A stretch of 14,561 nucleotides of DNA from Acidobacterium sp. (GTDB taxonomy: Bacteria; Acidobacteriota; Terriglobia; Terriglobales; Acidobacteriaceae), in the NCBI GenBank assembly GCA_003152595.1, contig PMAM01000125.1, forward strand, positions 1-14,561. Direction: 5' to 3'. Shown one piece after another: positions 8,476-13,826 of this stretch. Under the pieces are notes generated by a model. The model searched no databases and was not told the origin of the DNA. It was given only the letters and a program-made list of their open reading frames with translations. Position numbers and translations under genes: made by a program. Numbering within the stretch: position 1 is the first letter of the stretch; each line of letters opens with the position of its first letter.

Positions 8476-8480
8476 GGAGG
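8476..8480 (+). promoter_or_regulatory. Ribosome binding site of the 65-aa zinc-ribbon gene
   Basis: GGAGG lies 7 nt before the ATG at 8488. It fixes the start there instead of at an in-frame upstream codon at 8413 that would overlap the protease stop. Confidence 0.8.
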
Positions 8481-8487
8481 CGGGGAT

Positions 8488-8685
8488 ATGGCTGCATTTT
8501 GCGGGTGCTGCGGCGCTGAGATTACGGCGAAGGCCGGGGTATGCGTGGTCTGCGGTACGCCACGCCACGGAATGCTGCGCGCGGATGGACTGACGCCGCT
8601 GGATCTGGGTGACGAGCCTGGTCGCGAGAAGAGACCTGGCGCGACGCGCTGCTGCGCCCCTGCCCCATTGGCTCGCGAAGAGTAG
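8488..8685 (+). CDS. Small zinc-ribbon protein, function unknown
   Basis: This 65-aa protein has two C-x-x-C pairs (C5/C8 and C19/C22, with an extra C7) in FCGCCGAEI...GVCVVCGTP, the spacing of a small zinc ribbon, followed by a C-terminal tail of about 40 residues without recognisable structure that includes a CC pair. Zinc ribbons of this kind usually bind nucleic acid or a protein partner, but nothing shows which. The frame is open upstream to 8413; the strong GGAGG at 8476-8480 decides for the ATG at 8488. It follows the S41 protease by 71 nt on the same strand and ends just before an intrinsic terminator, so it is probably the last gene of that unit. It is short, but the start signal, cysteine pattern and terminator together support it as real. 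Confidence 0.72.
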   Translation: MAAFCGCCGAEITAKAGVCVVCGTPRHGMLRADGLTPLDLGDEPGREKRPGATRCCAPAPLAREE

Positions 8686-8718
8686 CTTTCAGTTCTGACC
8701 CAGGGCATAGTCGTACCC

Positions 8719-8750
8719 AACCGGACCCTCTCTGCGGGTTCGGTTTTTTT
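8719..8750 (+). terminator. Intrinsic terminator after the zinc-ribbon gene
   Basis: AACCGGACCC (8719-8728) pairs with GGGTTCGGTT (8736-8745) over 10 bp with one G-T wobble, around a 7-nt loop, and the stem runs into seven T residues (8744-8750). It lies 33 nt after the TAG at 8685 and closes the protease/zinc-ribbon unit. Confidence 0.88.
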
Positions 8751-8751
8751 C

Positions 8752-8779
8752 TTCACAAAACTGTCCGTCGTTGTATACG
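8752..8779 (+). promoter_or_regulatory. Possible promoter ahead of the metallophosphoesterase
   Basis: TTCACA (8752-8757) and TATACG (8774-8779) are separated by 16 bp directly after the terminator. If real it would leave a long leader of nearly 190 nt before the gene at 8971. The -10 is weak, so this is only a candidate. Confidence 0.25.
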
Positions 8780-8891
8780 CTGGAGCAGCCCATCCCCCAG
8801 CGAATCGATCGTGACTCCCGGATCGGGACGGTCCGACGTTGTTCTTGTGACCGTGTGATGCATGTCACCGTTGCAAGCCGGGAAGTCCGGT

Positions 8892-8905
8892 TACTTTCGA
8901 AAGTA
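8892..8905. promoter_or_regulatory. 14-bp perfect palindrome, operator-like
   Basis: TACTTTCGAAAGTA is its own reverse complement. It lies 66 nt upstream of the metallophosphoesterase ATG in an otherwise gene-free 285-nt stretch (8686-8970), which holds the terminator, this site and a weak promoter candidate. The symmetry suits a dimeric repressor; no regulator is identified. Confidence 0.4.
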
Positions 8906-8970
8906 CTGTCCCGCGATTACTACTTCGGCATAGCGCGAGTCTGGTGTAAGAACTAGCGTTAGCGGTCAGG

Positions 8971-9894
8971 ATGGGCGGCATGAATCGGCGCAATTTTCTG
9001 AGAGGTTCCGGGCTGGCCGCTGCGGGGTGCGCGCTGGGCGGGAAGCGGGCGCGCGCGCAGAAGACCGGGCGGCTCACCGCATTGTCGAGCGGCAGCTTCA
9101 CGTTCGCTTTCTTCACCGATGTACACATTGAGCCGGAGATGGATGCGCCGCAGGGCACGGAGCTGGCGATGGAGGTGATCAACGCTTCGGATGCGGAGTT
9201 TGCGATCTGCGGTGGCGATCACGTTTTCGACGCGCTGAAGGTGCACAAGGATCGGATTCTCGAACAGTACGAGTTGTATGCGGAAGCGGAAAAGACGCTG
9301 CGCATGCCGGTGTGGCATGTGCTGGGGAATCACGATGTGGCGGGGCTGGAGACCGGAATGAGCTCGCACGATGTGATCTTCGGCAAGGCGTTGTTCCGCC
9401 AGGTGTTCAACACGCCGACCTATTACTCGTTCCAGCACAAGGGCGTGAATTTCATCGTGCTGGATTCGATTATGGTCAAAGGCCGGGACTGGGAACCGGC
9501 CATCGACATCACGCAGGCGGCGTGGCTGGAGCGGGTGCTGATCGCGACAAAGGGCACTCCCTCCATCGTGATCAGCCACGTGCCGCTCGCGACGAGCATG
9601 GCGAGCTACGGGCCGGGATCGAACAGCAAGGTCTACGAGCCGGTGCTGAATGCCAGCTACATTATCCCGATGCTGGAGTACTACGACGTGATCGCGCTGC
9701 TGCAGGGGCACACGCACATCTCAGAAACCGTACACCGCATGGGAATTCACTATGTGACGGGCGGAGCTGTCTGCGGCAACTGGTGGAAGGGCGCGCAGTT
9801 CGGGGATCGCGAAGGCGTGACGTTTGTGACGGTGGACAACGGAAGCGTCACGACGAACTACGTGCCGACGGGGTTTCTGAGCACCGAGGGGTAG
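8971..9894 (+). CDS. Tat-exported metallophosphoesterase (calcineurin-like)
   Basis: This 307-aa protein shows the complete calcineurin-like metal-binding set: FTDVH (D50, H52), GGD (D83), GNHD (N120-D122), ISH (H203) and GHTH (H247, H249). These ligate two metal ions that hydrolyse phosphomono- or phosphodiesters. The N-terminus carries a twin-arginine motif (RRNFLRG, residues 6-12), a short apolar segment and an ARA-type cleavage region near residue 29; C20 in LAAAGC might alternatively serve as a lipoprotein site, which is less likely. The protein should act outside the cytoplasm, possibly in phosphate scavenging; the substrate is unknown. Two ATGs (8971 and 8980) would both keep the RR motif and neither has a strong ribosome binding site. 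It is the only gene of its unit and converges on rpsT. Confidence 0.88.
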   Translation: MGGMNRRNFLRGSGLAAAGCALGGKRARAQKTGRLTALSSGSFTFAFFTDVHIEPEMDAPQGTELAMEVINASDAEFAICGGDHVFDALKVHKDRILEQYELYAEAEKTLRMPVWHVLGNHDVAGLETGMSSHDVIFGKALFRQVFNTPTYYSFQHKGVNFIVLDSIMVKGRDWEPAIDITQAAWLERVLIATKGTPSIVISHVPLATSMASYGPGSNSKVYEPVLNASYIIPMLEYYDVIALLQGHTHISETVHRMGIHYVTGGAVCGNWWKGAQFGDREGVTFVTVDNGSVTTNYVPTGFLSTEG

Positions 9895-9896
9895 GG

Positions 9897-9924
9897 GTAG
9901 GGAATAGGAAGTAGGGAATAGAAA
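9897..9924 (+). repeat. Two tandem 14-nt repeats after the phosphoesterase stop
   Basis: GTAGGGAATAGGAA (9897-9910) is followed at once by GTAGGGAATAGAAA (9911-9924), one base different. The array starts two nt after the TAG at 9892-9894 and runs into the terminator stem. Its G-tracts suggest replication slippage or a member of a dispersed repeat family. Confidence 0.7.
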
Positions 9925-9953
9925 GAGCAGGAAGCCGTGCTTCCTGCTCTTTT
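9922..9953. terminator. Bidirectional terminator between the phosphoesterase and rpsT
   Basis: AAAGAGCAGGAAGC (9922-9935) and GCTTCCTGCTCTTT (9939-9952) form a perfect 14-bp stem with a 3-nt loop. The stem itself ends in A/T runs, giving TTTT in the plus direction and TTT in the minus direction, so it can stop transcripts from both convergent genes. Confidence 0.85.
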
Positions 9954-9969
9954 GTTTGCCCGGGGCCGT

Positions 9970-10296
9970 TTAGCGGGCGGACTTCGCGGATTTCTTTGGC
10001 GCGGATGCCTTGGAAGCCGAGGCGGAGGTGCCGGCTGCTGCTGCTTTCACGCGGGCATTCAGACGGCTCTTGTACCGGGATGCGGTGTTGGCGTGGATGA
10101 CGCCCTTCTGGACGCTCTTATCGATGACCGACACCGCGGCGCGGAACTGGGTCGTGACCGTCTGGGCGTCGCCTTTCTGGAGGGCTTCACGGAGGGCGCG
10201 CAGCGTGCCGCGGAAGTGGGTCTTATTCGCGCGGTTGACCGCGGTCTTCTTCGTGGTCTGACGGGCGCGCTTGAGCGCGGAAACGTGGTTCGCCAT
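9970..10296 (-). CDS. rpsT: 30S ribosomal protein S20
   Basis: The 108-aa protein begins MANHVSALKRARQTTKKTAVNR and matches S20 throughout, including the Lys/Arg-rich first helix and the segment IDKSVQKGVIHANTASRYKSRLNARV. S20 is a three-helix protein of the small subunit that binds 16S rRNA early in assembly. The usual length is near 88 aa; here about 20 extra residues rich in Ala, Ser and Lys (AAAGTSASASKASAPKKSAKSAR) extend the C-terminus. The ATG at 10296 has no clear Shine-Dalgarno. A well-spaced promoter candidate lies upstream, so it is probably transcribed alone, as is common for rpsT, and ends at the shared hairpin at 9922-9953. Confidence 0.97.
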   Translation of the reverse strand: MANHVSALKRARQTTKKTAVNRANKTHFRGTLRALREALQKGDAQTVTTQFRAAVSVIDKSVQKGVIHANTASRYKSRLNARVKAAAAGTSASASKASAPKKSAKSAR

Positions 10297-10370
10297 GAGT
10301 AAGTTTGAATCTCGCTTTCGGAATGGATGCAGGCGGAAGAGACGCGTGGGCGCATTCGCTGCAAAGAGCT

Positions 10371-10399
10371 AGTTTACGGGGTTCGGGGGGCGGGGTCAA
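10371..10399 (-). promoter_or_regulatory. Probable rpsT promoter
   Basis: On the minus strand TTGACC (10399-10394) is followed, after exactly 17 bp, by TAAACT (10376-10371). This matches a housekeeping sigma-factor promoter (five of six and four of six positions) and would give a leader of roughly 65-70 nt before the rpsT ATG. Confidence 0.65.
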
Positions 10400-10440
10400 C
10401 TTACGGCAGGGGTCGGCGTTGGGCGTGGATATGAACCTGA

Positions 10441-10743
10441 TCAGACTTCGTGGTCGTCGAAAAGAAGGATTTCGAGGTCGGCGATGGACTGCGCGTCGGC
10501 TCCGGCGGCTCGGCCCTCGGGGCTCGCGAAGGAGGATTGCATCGCCTGCATGTCGTCGAAATGGAGGGTGGCGACGAGGTGATAAGGGGAAGGACCAAAA
10601 GGCGTCATGACGGGGCCGCGGCTGACTTCATACTTGCGCAGTCCGGGAATCTTTTTTGCCAGCGGAATGTGGGTTGTGGCGTAGTGCTGATCGAAGGTTG
10701 CGGGGTCTTTTGGCGATTTGTAGAGGACGATCATTTGAGCCAT
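10441..10743 (-). CDS. EthD-family dimeric alpha/beta-barrel protein
   Basis: This 100-aa protein begins MAQMIVLYKSPKDPATFDQHYATTHIPLAKKIPGLRKYEV, the characteristic EthD pattern of an initial beta strand, a YxxxH-x-PL element and a pro-gly-leu turn, and has the full family length. Such small ferredoxin-like proteins dimerise and are often linked to oxidation or degradation of small organic compounds; the founding member supports a cytochrome P450 for ether breakdown, but many have no known role. AGGAG (10754-10750) lies 6 nt before the ATG and fixes the start. It follows the FG-GAP gene by 45 nt on the same strand and may share its transcript, although the two products have no evident functional link. 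Confidence 0.85.
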   Translation of the reverse strand: MAQMIVLYKSPKDPATFDQHYATTHIPLAKKIPGLRKYEVSRGPVMTPFGPSPYHLVATLHFDDMQAMQSSFASPEGRAAGADAQSIADLEILLFDDHEV

Positions 10744-10749
10744 GCTTTT

Positions 10750-10754
10750 CTCCT
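10750..10754 (-). promoter_or_regulatory. Ribosome binding site of the EthD-family gene
   Basis: AGGAG read on the minus strand, 6 nt upstream of the ATG at 10743. Confidence 0.8.
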
Positions 10755-10788
10755 GTAGAGTGCGCTGCGATGATAGCGGATCGATGGG

Positions 10789-11946
10789 TCACGGGCGGAA
10801 GCAGATGGTGATGGAGCCGGCGTCGGCGTTGGCGGTGATGATGGCGGCGCGTGGATCGGCAGTGAGGCGCGCGATGGCGACGGATCCCCAGCCGCCGGGG
10901 ATGGGCATGGAGGACGAGGTAAAGCGACCGTCGGCGCCGCGCTCGTAGAGCATGAGGGTTTTGCTCTCGGCGCATGCGACGGCGATGACGTGGTGGCCAT
11001 GGCCGGATAAGTCGCCAGCAGCGACGCTGTTGGGTCCGCGGCAATCGCTGAGCGAGAGCGGCGATCCTGCCATGGGGTGGAAACCGCCATGGCCGTCGCC
11101 CTCAAGGACGGTGACGACATTTTCGGAGGAAGCCGCGATGTCTCGCTGATACGGAATCACAACCAGGTCGGCAATGCCGTCGTTGTTGAGGTCGTCGATG
11201 GCGATCTCCCACGGCTTTGCTCCAGCAGGGAAGGGAGAGCCGGGTGCGTTGTGGAGGCCGCCGTGTCCATCGCCCAGGAGGACGGAGACTGTGCCGTCGT
11301 CGAGGTTGGTGGTGACGATGTCGGGATGGCCGTCGCGATTGAAGTCGGCGGAGCGGAGGCGCTCGTAGGGGCGGTGGCCGGTGGCGAAAAACGTGCCTGG
11401 AGTGAGGAGGCGGCCGGTGCCGTCGCCGAGGAGCAATTCGATTTGGTTGGTGCCCCAGCTGTCGGTGACCGCGTCGGCCTTGCCGTCGGAATTGAAGTCG
11501 CCCACGACGACGCCGTGGGGATGCGGGTTGGAATGGACGTCGACGGGCGAGCCGGGAGCGAGTCGGAAGCCGCCGCGACCGTCGCCAAGGAAGACGCGCA
11601 GGTAGGGCGACTGATGATTGGCGACAACGAGGTCCGGATTGCCGTCGTGATTCATGTCGGCGACCGCGATGTCGTTGGGGAGATGGCCAGCGGGAAACGG
11701 GGAGCCGGGTGCGGGATGGAATGCGCCGCTGCCGTCGCCGAGGAGGACCATGATGGTGCCATCGTCGGCGTTGTCGCTGCCGGCATTGGCGACAATGATG
11801 TCGGGATTGCCGTCGTGATTGACGTCGGCGACTGCGATCCAGCGCGGACTGGGGCCGGTTGGAATCGTGACGGGACGGAATGACGGCGTCTGCGCGGCGA
11901 ATGCCGTGTTGAGGGCCAGGAGCACGGCGATGCGGAGGAACGGCAT
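10789..11946 (-). CDS. Exported FG-GAP/VCBS seven-bladed propeller protein
   Basis: From the ATG at 11946 the protein is 385 aa with a signal peptide (MPFLRIAVLLALNTAFAAQT; cleavage likely after the AFA at residues 15-17). The rest is seven repeats of about 50 residues. Each of the first five contains a calcium-loop motif D-x-N-x-D-G-x-x-D (starting at D41, D97, D150, D201 and D252) followed by hydrophobic strands and an LLGDGxGxF turn, as in integrin-alpha-type FG-GAP propellers. The sixth (D312-L-S-G-H-G) and seventh (R360-L-T-A-D) keep the position but have lost the calcium ligands. Seven units fit a closed seven-bladed ring. Such proteins are usually surface or periplasmic binding scaffolds. 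The frame extends to a TTG at 12006, but the ATG starts exactly at the signal peptide. The EthD-family gene follows 45 nt downstream. Confidence 0.85.
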   Translation of the reverse strand: MPFLRIAVLLALNTAFAAQTPSFRPVTIPTGPSPRWIAVADVNHDGNPDIIVANAGSDNADDGTIMVLLGDGSGAFHPAPGSPFPAGHLPNDIAVADMNHDGNPDLVVANHQSPYLRVFLGDGRGGFRLAPGSPVDVHSNPHPHGVVVGDFNSDGKADAVTDSWGTNQIELLLGDGTGRLLTPGTFFATGHRPYERLRSADFNRDGHPDIVTTNLDDGTVSVLLGDGHGGLHNAPGSPFPAGAKPWEIAIDDLNNDGIADLVVIPYQRDIAASSENVVTVLEGDGHGGFHPMAGSPLSLSDCRGPNSVAAGDLSGHGHHVIAVACAESKTLMLYERGADGRFTSSSMPIPGGWGSVAIARLTADPRAAIITANADAGSITICFRP

Positions 11947-11999
11947 GGGATCTGACGCATGGGAGCGTAGCTGATTTCTGACAGCCGGGACAAGCAGGC

Positions 12000-12028
12000 A
12001 GGACAAGGCGGGGTAAAGTTTTTACAAT
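12000..12028 (+). promoter_or_regulatory. Candidate promoter of the four-helix membrane protein
   Basis: AGGACA (12000-12005) and TACAAT (12023-12028) are separated by 17 bp in the divergent gap between the FG-GAP gene and the plus-strand gene at 12083. The -10 is good and the -35 moderate; the leader would be about 50 nt. Confidence 0.4.
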
Positions 12029-12069
12029 TCCGCTTCCGTCCGGCGGACCAGAATGAAGGCGCAGGAGGG

Positions 12070-12076
12070 AAGGAGG
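12070..12076 (+). promoter_or_regulatory. Ribosome binding site of the membrane-protein gene
   Basis: AAGGAGG lies 6 nt before the ATG at 12083. It is the strongest Shine-Dalgarno in the window and decides for this start over the in-frame ATG at 12053. Confidence 0.85.
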
Positions 12077-12082
12077 CGAGGA

Positions 12083-12460
12083 ATGACTGCAGGCGAAACC
12101 AGCGGAGGACCAGGCCGGCTGCACTGGGTTCGGATCCTGATCGGCGGCTTTCTGGCAGAGGCGCTGCTGATCCTGATCGTGATTCCGATCAACATGAAGT
12201 TCGGGCAACACCCGTTGCTGTATGTGGCGCCAGTGGGTTCGCTGCTCACCTGCCTGGCGCTCGCCTGGTGGGTGGGGCGGGGAATCGAGGCTCGCTTTGT
12301 TGTACACGGGTTGCTGGTGGGTGTGGTGGCGATGCTCATCTACATTGCGTTGACGCGAGCCCAGCCGGAACCATTCGCTTATGTGCTTGCCCACGGGCTG
12401 AAGCTGCTGGGTGGCGTTTGCGGAGGACTGCTGGCAGGACGGAGGAAAACTGCGAGCTGA
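12083..12460 (+). CDS. Four-helix membrane protein, function unknown
   Basis: This 125-aa protein has four predicted transmembrane stretches at about residues 15-36, 45-64, 72-91 and 99-118, a short Gly-rich cytoplasmic N-terminus and a basic C-terminal end (RRKTAS). The Gly-rich last helix (GLKLLGGVCGGLLAG) and even spacing of the helices resemble small integral proteins of the TIGR04086/YrzE-like or DUF kind seen in many bacteria, but no family can be named with confidence. There are no catalytic or metal-binding residues to suggest an enzyme. The strong AAGGAGG at 12070-12076 fixes the start. It is monocistronic, divergent from the FG-GAP gene, and ends 10 nt from the convergent alpha/beta-hydrolase gene with no terminator visible between them. 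Confidence 0.72.
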   Translation: MTAGETSGGPGRLHWVRILIGGFLAEALLILIVIPINMKFGQHPLLYVAPVGSLLTCLALAWWVGRGIEARFVVHGLLVGVVAMLIYIALTRAQPEPFAYVLAHGLKLLGGVCGGLLAGRRKTAS

Positions 12461-12470
12461 AGCCGGGAAC

Positions 12471-13376
12471 TCAGCGAAGCACGTCGTCGAAAAAGCGGCG
12501 GAGGGTGGCGCTGAAGGCGGAGCCGGGCGAGTTGCGCAGATCGAAGTACTGCTTCGGATATGACGAGGCGTTGAAGAGCGCGCGTGTGCGGGTCGAATTC
12601 CCCTGAACGTCGAGAAAGAGACGCGGGACGTGGGCAGCCGCGAGGTCAGCCGTCGGATCGAGCTTCTCATTTTGTAACAGCCACAGGGGCAACATCCGCG
12701 CGCGTGCATCGGCGAGATAGATCTGGCGGGCGGATTGGTTGGGGTCTTCGAGGATAATTCCGGCGGGCGCGAACTGCGTGGCCAGGTGAGCCGCGAACGT
12801 CGCACCGACGCCGTCGCCAAAAACGATGAGGCTGCGGGCCGGGATGTGGCGGAGATCGGTGAGGTATGTGAAGGAGGCGATGGAATCGGCGGTTGCGGTT
12901 CGTTCGGTGGGGTGAGCGCCGGAGCTAAAGCCGAAGCCGCGATAGTCGAAGGCCAAGACGTTGATGCCGATGGCGTGGAGGGTGAGGAGAGCGGGCGTGC
13001 AGTCGGAGAGCGACCCGCGGGCGTCGTGGAGGTAGAGAACGGTGGCGGCGGAGTATCTGGCGCTGGGAGCGGCTGGGATGTACCAGCCATTCAGGGTGGG
13101 ACGTCCGACTTCGTCAACCGCGAATTTGAAGTTATCAAAGGGGACGCCGTGGCGCAGGGGCGTATCGGATATTGCGCGCGAGGGATGGTAAAGAAGCTGC
13201 CACTGGCCCTGGTAGAACAGGAGGCAAAGAGCGCCGTATCCGCAGAGCGCGGCAAGCAGGAGCGTGATCCCGAGGGCGATGGCCAGCCAGCGCGGGCTCA
13301 CGGTGATGGGTTCGGCAGCGGGTTGCGGCTTATGGCGCTGACCCGATTTCTGAGACATAACATCCGAGGAGTTCAT
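12471..13376 (-). CDS. Membrane-anchored alpha/beta-hydrolase-fold protein, probably catalytically dead
   Basis: The 301-aa protein has one N-terminal transmembrane helix (about 30-56) and then an alpha/beta-hydrolase domain of the ABHD13/BEM46 type: LYHP (62-65), VLYLHDARGS (113-122), LAFDYRGFGFSSG (141-153) and a nucleophile elbow FGDGVGAT (186-193). In active relatives the elbow reads G-x-S-x-G; here the Ser is Gly (G189, codon 12812-12810 GGC). The acid-carrying strand reads LFLDVQGNSTRT (253-264) where relatives have HG-x-x-D, and the final GxH turn is absent (RNSPGSAF, 281-288). The oxyanion HG is HD. All fold elements remain, so it looks like a pseudoenzyme and not a decayed gene. It follows a zinc-ribbon gene by 47 nt, with a strong hairpin in the gap. 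Start ATG 13376 has no clear ribosome site; ATG 13358 is an alternative. Confidence 0.8.
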   Translation of the reverse strand: MNSSDVMSQKSGQRHKPQPAAEPITVSPRWLAIALGITLLLAALCGYGALCLLFYQGQWQLLYHPSRAISDTPLRHGVPFDNFKFAVDEVGRPTLNGWYIPAAPSARYSAATVLYLHDARGSLSDCTPALLTLHAIGINVLAFDYRGFGFSSGAHPTERTATADSIASFTYLTDLRHIPARSLIVFGDGVGATFAAHLATQFAPAGIILEDPNQSARQIYLADARARMLPLWLLQNEKLDPTADLAAAHVPRLFLDVQGNSTRTRALFNASSYPKQYFDLRNSPGSAFSATLRRFFDDVLR

Positions 13377-13381
13377 TCAAG

Positions 13382-13407
13382 CCCGGGTCTCAAAAGCGAG
13401 ACCCGGG
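13382..13407. repeat. Perfect 10-bp inverted repeat ahead of the pseudo-hydrolase gene
   Basis: CCCGGGTCTC (13382-13391) and GAGACCCGGG (13398-13407) flank the 6-nt loop AAAAGC. In the minus-strand transcript the stem ends 5 nt before the ATG at 13376, where a ribosome site would be expected, and lies 16 nt after the zinc-ribbon stop. It lacks a T-run, so it is more likely a translational control hairpin, an attenuating stem or a copy of a dispersed intergenic repeat than a terminator. Confidence 0.75.
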
Positions 13408-13423
13408 GCAACACCGCCGATGC

Positions 13424-13594
13424 TTAGCCAAAGGCCAGCTCGTCGGGAGATTCAAGGGGAGAGCCGCAAACGCGGCAGATGACGGCCGAGCAATCGCCGC
13501 AAACGAGAGGATCGTCGACGGAGCGCGCGCAGACGGGGCACCAGAGCTTGACGGGTTGCGGAGCGGTCGGCGGATTGGATGAGGGAGAGGACAT
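13424..13594 (-). CDS. 56-aa six-cysteine zinc-ribbon protein, function unknown
   Basis: A short frame of 56 residues runs from the ATG at 13594 to the TAA at 13426-13424. After a Ser/Pro-rich N-terminus it carries three C-x-x-C pairs, C19-P-V-C22, C32-G-D-C35 and C40-R-V-C43, and ends ELAFG. The first two pairs make a rubredoxin-like or double zinc-ribbon arrangement and the third adds a further knuckle; CPVCARSV and ICRVCGSPL are typical of such knuckles. Such miniature ribbons bind zinc and usually contact another protein or nucleic acid. No ribosome site is strong. It precedes the alpha/beta-hydrolase gene by 47 nt on the same strand and is divergent from the kinase-like gene. The regular cysteine spacing over most of its length argues that it is translated. 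Confidence 0.75.
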   Translation of the reverse strand: MSSPSSNPPTAPQPVKLWCPVCARSVDDPLVCGDCSAVICRVCGSPLESPDELAFG

Positions 13595-13690
13595 GGCTCA
13601 GTCGAGCCTAGCACCGTCAACGACCCGGCACGGCATTGCGCGGGGGCACCTTGCGGGGCAGTGTGAGAGCCGGAATTGACGGCGCAGATT

Positions 13691-13708
13691 CGTACCAACT
13701 TTTGTACG
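13691..13708. promoter_or_regulatory. Short dyad in the divergent zinc-ribbon/kinase-like intergenic region
   Basis: CGTAC (13691-13695) and GTACG (13704-13708) are inverted repeats 8 nt apart, just after a TTGACG (13676-13681) that could be a -35 for the kinase-like gene; no convincing -10 is seen. The 232-nt gap 13595-13826 otherwise shows nothing certain. Confidence 0.3.
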
Positions 13709-13811
13709 CGCTTGAAAATTCGCGTCAACCAGAGCACGGGACGCTGTTTACTGGACTATAGGGATAGAAGTGTGCCGGAGCGGATTTGCGGCGCGAGCGC
13801 TGCGAACCTGC

Positions 13812-13817
13812 AGGAGG
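13812..13817 (+). promoter_or_regulatory. Ribosome binding site of the kinase-like gene
   Basis: AGGAGG lies 9 nt before the ATG at 13827 and fixes that start. Confidence 0.8.
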
Positions 13818-13826
13818 AAGAAAGAT

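Noticed and set aside
7346..8497. A 383-aa minus-strand open frame opposite the S41 domain
   Set aside because: No domain or start signal, and it is antisense to a protein with clear catalytic motifs.
11102..13090. A 662-aa minus-strand open frame
   Set aside because: It overlaps the FG-GAP gene and the pseudo-hydrolase in other frames, is Arg/Pro/Ser-rich low-complexity and crosses two genes on the opposite strands.
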